Shown: piece after piece, positions 17,232 through 25,808 of the stretch | Numbering within the stretch: the stretch's first letter is position 1 | How the letters are laid out: each line of letters starts with the position of its first letter | Origin: Rhodospirillaceae bacterium | GTDB taxonomy: Bacteria > Pseudomonadota > Alphaproteobacteria > Rhodospirillales > Rhodospirillaceae | Direction of reading: 5' to 3' | NCBI GenBank assembly: GCA_040219235.1 | Contig: JAVJSV010000002.1 | Span: 62,001-126,000, forward strand | DNA: 64,000 nt | Notes under the pieces: model-generated | Seen by the model: the letters and a program-made list of their open reading frames with translations, nothing else | Database searches by the model: none | Told to the model about the DNA's origin: nothing | Program-made: the position numbers and the translations under genes

Positions 17232-18434
17232 CTAAGCGGGTTTGATACCAAGGAGGTTGTTCGGCCCAAGCCACGCTGGCGGGCCGTCTTCCGTCGCTTC
17301 AAAACCGGCATCGCGCATGGCGGCAAGTAAATCCAGTCCTTCGTATTCATCCCACCAAACCTCATTGTTCCAGCGCATATCCCAAAAGTGACGATACTTT
17401 CTGTGGGCTAAAGGCGACGGTTTATTGCCACCAGTATAGTAATCAATCGGGAAAAAGACGCCGCCGGGGCGTAGAACCCGGAAGGCTTCACGGACATGCT
17501 GCTTAGAAATTTCCGCCGGCATTTCATGATGCAAAATGTACGACGTAACGATATCGAAGCTATTGTCCTCGAACTTCATATCTTCGGCCAAGCGCTGGGC
17601 AAGATTGATGTCAACACCCATATCCACAGCCCGCATGTGACCATATCGGACCATAGGCCCACCAGCATCAATACCCCACACTTCCGCGTCTTTGAATCGC
17701 TCCTTAAGTGCAACAGTCATTTGGCCGATCGTACAGCCAACATCTAACACGCGCTTGACTTTGCCGTCTTGCGGCACCGGAACCGAATTCGCGTAGACAG
17801 AATGCAGTTCATCCTGGTTATTCCGACTTGTGTAGAAATTATTTGTCCCATGATGGAACACATAACCACCCAGAGGATCACCGACGTAGCCACCTGGCAT
17901 GATATGAATTTCGTGCTTTGTGTGGTCCGGCAGATCCATATCAGGGTTCAGTTCAAGGGTGCCTGGCCCGATGTTATCCGCCGCTTCCAATTCAGCGAAA
18001 TATCTATCCGCGTCCGCGTGGAAATGATCCTGAATAGTTTTCCAGCTCAGGTACTGGTTATTGAGCCATGTATGTGCGGCAAGCCCCAGAACAGTATCAT
18101 TATCGGCGATGTCCAAGATGACATCTCTTGGTGGATCAGATTTAGGATCAACGCCCCTTTCCTCAAGACGAGCATTCATCCGCTTGGGCGCCAAGGTCCG
18201 GAAGCCCGTCTGAGTCCAAATTCTGAAACCTGTTAGGAAGTCCTGCTGACTTTCAAGATCAAGCGTCGGCAGCCGTTCGTTTCTGCCCTTTGTGCCTCGA
18301 TCTTCCACATCTCCTTTAAAACCGATCGCGGTAGAGGCACTGGTAGCGGCAACCGCTTTTTTATTTGTAAGCAAGGACATAGCCCCTGCACCTAGACCTG
18401 CGACGGCGGGAAACAATGTACGACGATCAAGCAT
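17232..18434 (-). CDS. SAM-dependent methyltransferase with Tat-like signal (module A)
   Basis: A 400-residue class I methyltransferase-like protein. The ATG at 18432-18434 follows a strong GGAGG site; an upstream frame start at 18458 would lie before that site and is rejected. The N-terminus (LDRRTLFPAVAGLGAGAMSL) has the twin arginine, hydrophobic stretch and following AVAA expected of a Tat signal peptide. A unique N-terminal domain (about 50-190) contains ELEAADNIGPG and HEIHIMPGGYVGDP, followed by the SAM-binding fold: motif I VLDVGCTIGQ (middle Gly replaced by Thr), the acidic loop WGIDAGGPM, and FDIVTSYILHHE. The protein at 33752-34888 is a close homologue without the signal. An exported SAM enzyme would be odd, because SAM is cytoplasmic. 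Substrate unknown. Confidence 0.82.
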   Translation of the reverse strand: MLDRRTLFPAVAGLGAGAMSLLTNKKAVAATSASTAIGFKGDVEDRGTKGRNERLPTLDLESQQDFLTGFRIWTQTGFRTLAPKRMNARLEERGVDPKSDPPRDVILDIADNDTVLGLAAHTWLNNQYLSWKTIQDHFHADADRYFAELEAADNIGPGTLELNPDMDLPDHTKHEIHIMPGGYVGDPLGGYVFHHGTNNFYTSRNNQDELHSVYANSVPVPQDGKVKRVLDVGCTIGQMTVALKERFKDAEVWGIDAGGPMVRYGHMRAVDMGVDINLAQRLAEDMKFEDNSFDIVTSYILHHEMPAEISKQHVREAFRVLRPGGVFFPIDYYTGGNKPSPLAHRKYRHFWDMRWNNEVWWDEYEGLDLLAAMRDAGFEATEDGPPAWLGPNNLLGIKPA

Positions 18435-18560
18435 ATTTTCCTCCACTACATGTGACAAAAATATTTAACGTCTGCAGAGGAAAATTAACCAATACAATAT
18501 CACTACTAATGCATAGGGTTATTATATTGGTGCGCCCATCACACAAAGAATAGCCTAGGT

Positions 18561-18657
18561 AGTCTAATGCAGGAGTAAGACTGCTACGCTGTTAACGGAT
18601 CAAATGATTGCGGTTGGACCACGTCGCGATAATAGAATCTATGAAATCGCCTGAGCA
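18561..18657 (-). pseudogene. remnant of a family-5 substrate-binding protein gene
   Basis: About 95 bp reading on the minus strand resembles the 3' part of the binding-protein gene at 19958-21505: SGDF...ATWSNRNH against SGDW...ATWSSRNH, with close nucleotide identity around 18599-18625. A stop and frameshifts follow, and no other parts of the gene survive. It lies immediately upstream of the module A methyltransferase, the place held by an intact binding-protein gene in module B (35094-36611). Confidence 0.7.
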
Positions 18658-18780
18658 CCTTGACGTAACAAACCGCCCCTCGCCATCGCAAAAAATGTGC
18701 GCCACATAACTTAAAGAGATTTTTTCGACCACCTACAGAATTTACGGTGACTCTGATTATACGGGAAGAATGGGTAGATC

Positions 18781-19752
18781 ATGGCTAGATTGATTTTTTC
18801 GGTCGCAGTGATGGTGGCCGTGATTGTGCTGCACTGGAACACACCGTTATCGGCGCAGGCCGTGCAATTAAGTCCGGGCGCAGTATTCCGTGATTGCGTC
18901 GACTGCCCGGAGATGGTGGTAATCCCAGCAGGGAGTGCCTTAATCGGGTCAAAGCAAGAAGAAACAACGCGCGAGGGATTCCCCGAAAATCTTTCCGGTC
19001 GGGAAAAACCTCAACATGAAGTTAGAATCACCAAACCTTTTGCTGTCAGTAAATTCGAGGTCACGAAGCGCCAATACGCTCAGTTCGTAAAAGAGACCGA
19101 CCGAGCCGTCGCAGGAGACTGCACTGTATGGGACTTCGCCACAGGCCGATTCAACAGGCAGCCCGAAAAATCTTGGCTCGATCCTGGGTTTTCTCAGGTC
19201 GACGTCGAGCCGGTGGTCTGTGTTTCGTGGGATGATTCAAAAGCCTTCGTTGCTTGGTTGAGCCGAAAAACGGATAAGGCATACCGCTTGCTTACTGAAG
19301 CGGAATGGGAATACGCAGCTCGGGCAGGAACAGTTACGACGCGGTATTGGGGCGACGACCGTGATCAAGCCTGTGCGTATGCAAATATTTTTGACCTGTT
19401 TGCAGCACAGAAATTGGATACAGCAGAAGCAAGAGCAAATCCGGAGAATCAGTTTCCATGCGTTGATGGCATTATTTTCACCGCGGAAGTAGGAAGCTTT
19501 TTACCCAATCCATTCGGGCTTCATGACATGATCGGAAACGCCTCAGAGTGGGTAGAGGATTGCTGGCATGAAAACTATGAGGGTGCGGCGTCCGACGGCT
19601 CTGCTCGCACCTCTGGCGATTGCAAACGCCGCGTCCTGCGCGGCGGCGGTTGGGATAACATACCGAGGAGCGCTCGCGCAGCCTATCGCGGCAGGACGAC
19701 CCCGGATAACAGCTACGTCATTCTGGGATTCCGCCTCGCCAGGACGCTATAG
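18781..19752 (+). CDS. secreted SUMF1/FGE-domain protein
   Basis: A 323-residue protein with a signal peptide (cleavage near LSAQA, about residue 26) and one formylglycine-generating-enzyme/sulfatase-modifying-factor domain. Motifs in order are VVIPAGSALIGS, KPFAVSKFEVTKRQYAQFV, VSWDDSKAFVAWLS, YRLLTEAEWEYAARAG, DMIGNASEWVEDCW, RVLRGGGWDN and LGFRLART. The domain also occurs in proteins that do not modify sulfatases, and no sulfatase is encoded nearby, so the function is open. Export makes a role in modifying a periplasmic or surface protein possible. It diverges from the module A methyltransferase across a 346-bp spacer holding the binding-protein remnant. Confidence 0.85.
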   Translation: MARLIFSVAVMVAVIVLHWNTPLSAQAVQLSPGAVFRDCVDCPEMVVIPAGSALIGSKQEETTREGFPENLSGREKPQHEVRITKPFAVSKFEVTKRQYAQFVKETDRAVAGDCTVWDFATGRFNRQPEKSWLDPGFSQVDVEPVVCVSWDDSKAFVAWLSRKTDKAYRLLTEAEWEYAARAGTVTTRYWGDDRDQACAYANIFDLFAAQKLDTAEARANPENQFPCVDGIIFTAEVGSFLPNPFGLHDMIGNASEWVEDCWHENYEGAASDGSARTSGDCKRRVLRGGGWDNIPRSARAAYRGRTTPDNSYVILGFRLARTL

Positions 19753-19957
19753 TTAATTCTAAAGTCTTCGCATCGTTTGACCTGAGTTAGGTTTTTCAAT
19801 CGGGCATAATTGAGAAAATCATACTCATTCTCCCACCTGGAATAGGAGCAAGAGATGAGCCTGAAGGGACTTCTTTAAAAAGGAAACCAATAGTTCAAAC
19901 TGGTTAATGATTCTGATCAACTAACTAATGCTGAGCGTTCCATGACTTCGAAAATGA

Positions 19958-21505
19958 TTAGTTGGCAAGCCAAATCTTTTCGAGAGGTATACCGTCACTT
20001 CTGAGTTCGTAGCCCATGATGTCTGAACGCATTCCGACAATATCTGAGTAGTTTACGAGAAATATAGATGGTGCCTGATCGACAGTCTCCGCCATTATGT
20101 CCATAAGCATCTTTTCTCTTTTTGAAGCATCAATCTCATACTGAACGGCTTCCAAGTCTTGCATGATTCGCTGATCACAAAAGAATGGCGTAGGTGTCCT
20201 TTTGCAGGAATGAGACTCTAATGCGGGCAATGCGTCAAAATGATTGCGGCTGGACCAAGTCGCGGTAAATGCATCGATATCATCCCAATCGCCTGAACGA
20301 ATACGGCGTGAAAATTCGGGAAACGACAGGCTGCGGAGTTCGACTTTCAACCCAACTCCCCTCAAGTCTTGCGCAACCTGTTGATACAGTAAGGAGTCTC
20401 CTGGAACTTGACCTACCGCAGCTCCAATTACTATTGAGAACCCATCCGGATAGCCACTTTCCGCCAATAATTTTCGCGCAAGCGCAACATCGTAGGAATA
20501 GGGTTCAATACTCGGATTAAATCCGAATACCCCAGGCGTAACACCTTGGCTCGCAACAGACATCTGACCCAAATGAATATACTTAACGATCGCCTCTTTG
20601 TTGACAGCGTGATTAAGCGCCTGCCTTACCCTTTTGTCCATCAGCGGAGATTCATCGGCATTTATGTTGCGTAGGCCAATACCGACAACGATAGGATTAG
20701 GTGTTGTAATTGTCTTATAGCCAGCGCTTTCTAGAATCTCAACGCCATCAGGATCTAAGTTCACTGCAATATCCACCTCTCCTGAGAGAAGAGCCTGCAT
20801 CCGCCTTGTACTATCTAGCACGACGTCCATCTGAATATTTGTGTAGTGTTGAGATCGGCGCCACGACGAATCAAAAGCATTCAGCTTGATCTGTGTTGCA
20901 TTTTCACCCCATGAACTGACAACGAAAGGCCCCGTTCCTACTGGTGAAAGTGTAAATTCGGCTTCACCTTTCTCTAGCCAAGCCGACATATCTATGATTC
21001 TCAATATGCTCATTCGTCTGGGCAGCAATGGGTCTGGCTTCGTAGTATTGATTTCGACTGTGAGTGTATCGAGAGCTCTCGCTGAACTTATTGATGATAA
21101 TTCTTGTGCCATATAAAAGCGTTCGGCATCAGGTAACTTCAGGTACTCAAAAATTTCCACTACGCTTTCGGCTGAAAATGGTTTGCCGTTATGGAACAAA
21201 ACGCCTGGCCTGAGTTTGAAAACCCACCTCGTATTTGTTTCTGCCTGCCAAGAAAGTGCTAACGCTGGTTTTAATTGGCCAGAAATAGTTATCTGCGTTA
21301 AACCGTCAAACACAGATGATTTGACGTGGCCACCCGCATATCTCTCGAAGGGATGCCCGAGAATGGGAGTGGTAGTTGAAACGGCCAGACGTAGTAGTTC
21401 AGCCTGAGCAGTGCCAGGCACCGGACATGTAAAAAAACCAGTCAGAAGCGCAAACAAGGTGCCAAGTAGTTTGCTAAGCTTTGGTCTCAATAATAAAACG
21501 TTCAT
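19958..21505 (-). CDS. orphan ABC-type substrate-binding protein, family 5
   Basis: A 515-residue periplasmic solute-binding protein of the DppA/OppA (SBP family 5) type. A signal peptide ends near GTAQA; then follow the typical VFDGLTQI...LKPALALSWQ and WVFKLRPGVLFHNGKPFSAE blocks and the long central domain with RQALNHAVNKEAIVK. The ATG at 21503-21505 is used with a GGTGA site upstream; a GTG three codons earlier is less likely. No permease or ATPase gene of an ABC transporter is present anywhere in the window, so it either works with a distant transporter or has a sensing or scavenging role beside the TonB receptors. It is homologous to 35094-36611. Confidence 0.9.
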   Translation of the reverse strand: MNVLLLRPKLSKLLGTLFALLTGFFTCPVPGTAQAELLRLAVSTTTPILGHPFERYAGGHVKSSVFDGLTQITISGQLKPALALSWQAETNTRWVFKLRPGVLFHNGKPFSAESVVEIFEYLKLPDAERFYMAQELSSISSARALDTLTVEINTTKPDPLLPRRMSILRIIDMSAWLEKGEAEFTLSPVGTGPFVVSSWGENATQIKLNAFDSSWRRSQHYTNIQMDVVLDSTRRMQALLSGEVDIAVNLDPDGVEILESAGYKTITTPNPIVVGIGLRNINADESPLMDKRVRQALNHAVNKEAIVKYIHLGQMSVASQGVTPGVFGFNPSIEPYSYDVALARKLLAESGYPDGFSIVIGAAVGQVPGDSLLYQQVAQDLRGVGLKVELRSLSFPEFSRRIRSGDWDDIDAFTATWSSRNHFDALPALESHSCKRTPTPFFCDQRIMQDLEAVQYEIDASKREKMLMDIMAETVDQAPSIFLVNYSDIVGMRSDIMGYELRSDGIPLEKIWLAN

Positions 21506-21602
21506 AAAGGTCACCCAAGTGGCTTTCTCATTTCAGTTGTCTTGCTCTCTAAAACGCAGCAATCCTTTGGTGACTATTATGTCACGGGAACAATGATCTT
21601 CT

Positions 21603-21929
21603 TCACGAGTCACCCATCTTCAAATGAGTGTAATAAGACAGCACATCATTTACTTTTACCTGCCCTTTACTTGCCATTAACGGTGACAAATCTATTTCGA
21701 GCAACCTACCGACTTTATTGGCTAAATCAGTTAAGCCGGGTTTTGTTATAGTCCTTTTGGGTTCCGGCAAAGCAACTTTAGGATAGAAATTTATTGAGTT
21801 CTTTTCTCGCGCTGGCATCGGGGAATTTCCATCAACCCGAACAATACCTTGACCCACCAACGCTTCCAGAATTTCGGTTAGTCGCAAAGGTGCCGAAGAT
21901 TCAAATAAAAAATACTGATCTTCGTTCAT
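21603..21929 (-). CDS. hypothetical protein coupled to IclR regulator
   Basis: A 108-residue protein that I do not recognise. The start ATG overlaps the IclR stop as TAATG and has a GGAGAAGG site just upstream within the IclR gene, strong signs of a real, translationally coupled gene. The sequence is soluble, with a winged-helix-like beginning (PLRLTEILEALVGQGIVRVDG) and a helical C-terminus (GLTDLANKVGRLLEIDLSPL). It could be a partner of the regulator or a small ligand-binding protein; neither is demonstrated. The binding-protein gene follows 97 bp downstream. Confidence 0.6.
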   Translation of the reverse strand: MNEDQYFLFESSAPLRLTEILEALVGQGIVRVDGNSPMPAREKNSINFYPKVALPEPKRTITKPGLTDLANKVGRLLEIDLSPLMASKGQVKVNDVLSYYTHLKMGDS

Positions 21930-22699
21930 TACCTTCTCCACTCGTCACTCGATTCTATCTTTCTGACAGAATCGAATAGTAAGGGGACTAAATCTTTGAA
22001 CATTGATGAATAAGAAACTGCTGAAGCAATGTACTTTATCGTGAGCATCGCGACCGGCTTGCCATCAGGAACGATAGCAACTGCAACTGAAGCTTCCTTT
22101 GACTCTTCTTCTTGATAGGCAGCATAGTTTTGGAAACGTGCTACATTCACCCTAGACTTAAATTCTTCTAGTTTTTCAGCAGTCATGCCGGTTTGTTCTA
22201 TTAAATTGAAATAATTCTTCCGAATTTGTTCACTTACTGCGGCCAAAAAAGCGCATCCAGACGCTGAATTGATTATCGGCTTTTTATCCCCTAAGCGTGA
22301 ACGCGATATCGCAAAAGGGTTGTCATACTCCGTAGTAATCAACGTCTCAATATCGGTGCCTTTGGGACTTGTTAGTATGATCGGCCAGATAATCTGTTGC
22401 GATAATTCTGAAATAACTGACTTTGAGCTGTTGAGCACTGCGTCTTCGACCCCATATCCTATAGATAGATTCATCACACGCCGCGTTAGTCGGTACTTCT
22501 TTTCACTCCGCTCTCTAGTTACGTACCCTTCACTCTCTAATGCGTTGAGTATGCGACATACAGCGCCTCGCGATAATGTTCCCTGCCGAACAATATCGCT
22601 CACCCTTGCCGAGTTAGAACGATTTAGGATTTCCAAAATAGACATCGTACGAACAGCAGTTAACGAGCTCCTACATGGGTCAATTTGGTATTTCTGCAT
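21929..22699 (-). CDS. IclR-family transcriptional regulator
   Basis: A 256-residue IclR-type regulator: an N-terminal winged helix-turn-helix (about 12-75, with ARVSDIVRQGTLSRGAVCRILNALESEGYV) and a C-terminal effector-binding domain (ISRSRLGDKKPIINSASGCAFLAA through SVAVAIVPDG). Such proteins control catabolic operons in response to small aromatic or aliphatic acids. Its likely targets are the adjacent binding-protein gene or the aldehyde dehydrogenase gene upstream. A small protein gene is coupled to its 3' end. Confidence 0.9.
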   Translation of the reverse strand: MQKYQIDPCRSSLTAVRTMSILEILNRSNSARVSDIVRQGTLSRGAVCRILNALESEGYVTRERSEKKYRLTRRVMNLSIGYGVEDAVLNSSKSVISELSQQIIWPIILTSPKGTDIETLITTEYDNPFAISRSRLGDKKPIINSASGCAFLAAVSEQIRKNYFNLIEQTGMTAEKLEEFKSRVNVARFQNYAAYQEEESKEASVAVAIVPDGKPVAMLTIKYIASAVSYSSMFKDLVPLLFDSVRKIESSDEWRR

Positions 22700-23054
22700 C
22701 TTTAACTCCCAATAAGCGCCCCTTTGTAAAAATGTAAAAAGAAACTCTTATGGACAATAAGAGGAGCAGCGCCTTCGTTCTGGTTTCCGACTGATTATTA
22801 GGTGTAAGTAAAATTAGAATAGCCACCCTGTATCTATACTAAGGAGCCTTATCATTGACTTTCATTACACATTAACGATGGATCGTTTGACTTATTGAAT
22901 GAACTCTCTGATGCGATTGCATAGTCCGTTATCGCCAGAACTGGCGTCAAACCGAAAGCCAATAAAAACAACTCAGTTGAAGTAATCATTATTTTTCCCC
23001 ACTGACCTTCATAGAAATTATTGCCGCCATTAAATCGTCAAAGAATAGACTGGC
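22700..23054. other. intergenic stretch with one possible tiny ORF
   Basis: AT-rich sequence between two minus-strand genes. The only feature seen is the possible 45-codon ORF at 22852-22989, listed separately. No clear hairpin terminator or repeat was found. Confidence 0.4.
22852..22989 (-). CDS. possible small secreted or membrane peptide
   Basis: A 45-codon frame starting ATG after GGGGAAAAATA encodes a peptide whose first 20 residues are hydrophobic (MITSTELFLLAFGLTPVLAI), like a signal or anchor, with a polar tail. It is too short to classify and may be chance. Confidence 0.25.
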   Translation of the reverse strand: MITSTELFLLAFGLTPVLAITDYAIASESSFNKSNDPSLMCNESQ

Positions 23055-24536
23055 TCAATGGACAGGCAGCGGTTCAGAAAGAAGTAAGGTCTTTGACTCT
23101 AAGTAAGAGATAAGTCCCTCCTCCCCTCCTTCTCGACCTAGACCAGATTTCTTAAAGCCACCGAATCCAATTGAAAAATCTGCTCGCGGCCCATTTTGTC
23201 CTATTGTCCCAGTCCTAACCTGGCGCGCAACACGGTAAGCTGCTTTCAAATCGTTTGTGTATACAGCGCCACCTAAACCAAACGCGGAATCATTAGCTAT
23301 ACGCACAGCTTCCTCTTCATTGTCGCAGGGAATGACAACGATGACAGGGCCAAAGATTTCTTGCTGAGCTATAGCCATCGAATTATTTACATTTGCGAAT
23401 AGAGTTGGCTCGATGAAAAAGCCGGTCTTAAGGTCTTGTGGGCGTCCCCCACCGAAGACAAGATCTGCTCCCTCGTCTTTTCCCTTCTGTATGTAGGATT
23501 CCACCTGATCTAACTGCCGTTTCATAGCTAGTGGGCCCATCTGCGAGTCTGGATCGTGAGAATATCCTACCTTTATGTTTTTCAGCTCAGATGCCAATAA
23601 ACTAACCAACTCATCGTGCCGCTCACGCGAAACTATAACGCGCGTAAGTGCCGCGCAGTTCTGACCGGTCATGTAACATAGTGCCGGAGCTAAACTTGCA
23701 GCAGCAGCATCTAAATCATAATCATCTAGAATAATGGCGGCTGACTTCCCCCCCAGTTCCAACGTTACGCGCCCAATGCGTTCACCACACACTGAAGCAA
23801 TGCGTTGTCCTGCAGCGAGGCTCCCAGTGAAACTAACTTTATCGACTCTGGACTGCCTTACTAGGTAGTCCGAGACGTCCCTTCCTGCGGTGAGAAGGTT
23901 GATCACTCCAGCAGGAAATCCAACTGCATCTGCACATTCTGCAATAATATATGCCTCAATGGGCGTTTCTGGTGCTGGCTTCATAATTACAGTGCACCCT
24001 GCTGCTAGCGCAGGTGCTATTTTGTTTAACATAGTGATTAGCGGGACGTTCCAAGGCGTAATAGCTGCCACGACACCAACCGGTTCACGGATCAAGTACC
24101 CGGCGCCTACTGCAGTTGGTCTTTGTTCCGCAAACTTGAAATCTGAGATCATTTCGGCATGTCGATCTAGTGTATTAATGGCGTTCTTCGACATCATCTC
24201 CGCCTTCGAGACCAAAGCGCCCACTTGTTCAGTAAACGCTATTGCCAATTCTGGTATACGTTTAAGAAGTTCTGTCGCCAAATCTCTCAAGTACTTAGCT
24301 CGTTCTTCTGGGCTGAATGAAGACCAGGGCCCTACGTCAAATGCTTGTCGAGCTGCTGCAACGGCCCGGTCAACATCTTCTGTCTTAGCCTCTGCAACAC
24401 GAAATACAACTTGTTCTGTATTTGGCGAAACCACATCAATGACATCCTTGCTGGACGGCTCAACCCATTCACCACCAATATAAAACTTATTGAAGTTAGA
24501 TACATCGATCTTTGCAGCGTCATTTATGTCAGTCAT
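23055..24536 (-). CDS. NAD(P)-dependent aldehyde dehydrogenase
   Basis: A 493-residue member of the aldehyde dehydrogenase superfamily, oxidising an aldehyde to an acid. Catalytic Glu260 lies in TLELGGKS and the nucleophile Cys294 in GQNCAALTRV; the NAD-binding PWNVPL (161-166) and FTGS (236-239) motifs and the C-terminal EIFGPVIVV are all present. It resembles the betaine- or phenylacetaldehyde-type enzymes common in catabolic clusters, without CoA dependence. With malonyl-CoA synthetase and decarboxylase genes in the same island, an attractive but unproven substrate is a semialdehyde leading to malonate. A divergent LysR gene lies upstream. Confidence 0.92.
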   Translation of the reverse strand: MTDINDAAKIDVSNFNKFYIGGEWVEPSSKDVIDVVSPNTEQVVFRVAEAKTEDVDRAVAAARQAFDVGPWSSFSPEERAKYLRDLATELLKRIPELAIAFTEQVGALVSKAEMMSKNAINTLDRHAEMISDFKFAEQRPTAVGAGYLIREPVGVVAAITPWNVPLITMLNKIAPALAAGCTVIMKPAPETPIEAYIIAECADAVGFPAGVINLLTAGRDVSDYLVRQSRVDKVSFTGSLAAGQRIASVCGERIGRVTLELGGKSAAIILDDYDLDAAAASLAPALCYMTGQNCAALTRVIVSRERHDELVSLLASELKNIKVGYSHDPDSQMGPLAMKRQLDQVESYIQKGKDEGADLVFGGGRPQDLKTGFFIEPTLFANVNNSMAIAQQEIFGPVIVVIPCDNEEEAVRIANDSAFGLGGAVYTNDLKAAYRVARQVRTGTIGQNGPRADFSIGFGGFKKSGLGREGGEEGLISYLESKTLLLSEPLPVH

Positions 24537-24859
24537 CTCTTGCCTATTTTCTTTAATATTTATCTAGAGTTTTATGTCGAGGTCGTGATCGCCGTACTCA
24601 TTCAAAAGATTCAACCGCATAAAAAATCTACGGCACTTAGCTGATACCAGTGGCCGTTCAGTGACTCCTAAAACTATATAAGACAAATTCGACAGATGGT
24701 TTTTCCCGCTCCTAGGATGTTGATCTATTATTAATGCCGCTGATCAAAGCTAAACTGAGTGTGGTTTTCATCTTGCAAATGCCTTCCAGTATTATGATAC
24801 AGTACTCGAATGGAGACATCCTTTAGCCCAGTTCCACTTAGTCTTTGAGTTGCGGTTCA
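24537..24859. promoter_or_regulatory. divergent promoter region, aldehyde dehydrogenase / LysR
   Basis: A 323-bp AT-rich spacer between divergent genes, the usual arrangement for a LysR regulator acting on the neighbouring gene. No single T-N11-A operator stands out by eye, and no ORF is supported. Confidence 0.45.
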
Positions 24860-25756
24860 ATGGACCTAAGGCAACTCAAATACTTTCTGACTGTCGTGGA
24901 AGAGTGCGGTTTTATAAATGCATCAATCAAATTGAATGTTGCGCAGCCATCTATAAGCCGAAGCGTCAAAATGCTAGAAGAGGAGCTGCAAGTGGCGCTC
25001 TTATTTAGAACTTCTCGCGAGGTCAGTTTAACTTACGCAGGTGAAGAACTAGCTCGACGTGCGAAACTTATTCTCAACGAAGTAGAACGAACTAAATCAG
25101 AAATATTGGCAATTGGGGCAGGGAAGAAAGGGCGCCTAATTTTTGGAACTGCAATTTCTGCATCAATTCCTTCAATAATTAAATGTGTTGCAAAAACTGC
25201 TGAAAAATACCCAAATCTAGACATTAATATTTGCGAAGATGTGGTTGAAAATTTATGGGGCGGTTTGTTTGATGGTTCTATAGATATGGCGGTGACGACG
25301 CTCTTTTCAGCAGAAGAAAAAGGTCTTGCTTCTATAGCGTTATATGATGTTCACGTTTTGGCCGTTTCCCACATTTCACACCCAATTGCCAACCACGGTG
25401 GATCACTTGAAAATCTTGCGGATTACAAATGGGCGGTCCTAGATGCGGAAGGTATACCAAAAAATATTAGCACTTACTTTAATAGGGCCGGAATTTCTCC
25501 GCCAGAGCATCCCGTAAGGGTCTCCACACGATCCGCATTAATAACTCTACTAAAGACTGGAAAGTACTTGGCGATAGTGCCTGACGTATGGGTCAGAGAA
25601 GAACTCAAGAAAGGTGAAATTATCCCGCTATCTAAACCTTTCTTCGACTTGACGGTTAGAGTTGGACTTGTCTATCGCAAAGACTTTGTCATGAACGAAC
25701 CTGCCAAAGACCTAATCGAAACAATTTGTTCTCTAAAGGAAATTGACTTCCAATAG
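24860..25756 (+). CDS. LysR-family transcriptional regulator
   Basis: A 298-residue LysR-type regulator with an N-terminal winged helix (MDLRQLKYFLTVVEE, AQPSISRSVKMLEEEL, LFRTSREVSLTYAGEEL) and a C-terminal periplasmic-binding-like effector domain. The ATG at 24860 starts at the conserved MDLRQL; a TTG five codons upstream is less likely. It diverges from the aldehyde dehydrogenase gene and faces the PhyH gene convergently, so one of these catabolic operons is its likely target. Confidence 0.9.
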   Translation: MDLRQLKYFLTVVEECGFINASIKLNVAQPSISRSVKMLEEELQVALLFRTSREVSLTYAGEELARRAKLILNEVERTKSEILAIGAGKKGRLIFGTAISASIPSIIKCVAKTAEKYPNLDINICEDVVENLWGGLFDGSIDMAVTTLFSAEEKGLASIALYDVHVLAVSHISHPIANHGGSLENLADYKWAVLDAEGIPKNISTYFNRAGISPPEHPVRVSTRSALITLLKTGKYLAIVPDVWVREELKKGEIIPLSKPFFDLTVRVGLVYRKDFVMNEPAKDLIETICSLKEIDFQ

Positions 25757-25808
25757 AAAGAGTTTCATTGGCTCAACTGTTGTTGAATTTAGGGTCAAAT
25801 GCTGACGA

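Noticed and set aside
17232-18434. DNA methyltransferase of a restriction-modification system
   Set aside because: No DNA-methylase motifs (DPPY, NPPF or PC), and no restriction gene; the fold and context fit small-molecule methylation.
18781-19752. Sulfatase-modifying factor acting on a local sulfatase
   Set aside because: No sulfatase gene is present in the window.
19854-19878. Seven-codon frame with an AGGAG site between the SUMF1 and binding-protein genes
   Set aside because: Too short to be a gene and without a downstream partner; the convergent position argues against a leader peptide.
23890-24483. 197-codon plus-strand frame opposite the aldehyde dehydrogenase gene
   Set aside because: Antisense to strongly conserved catalytic segments; composition is typical of a shadow frame.
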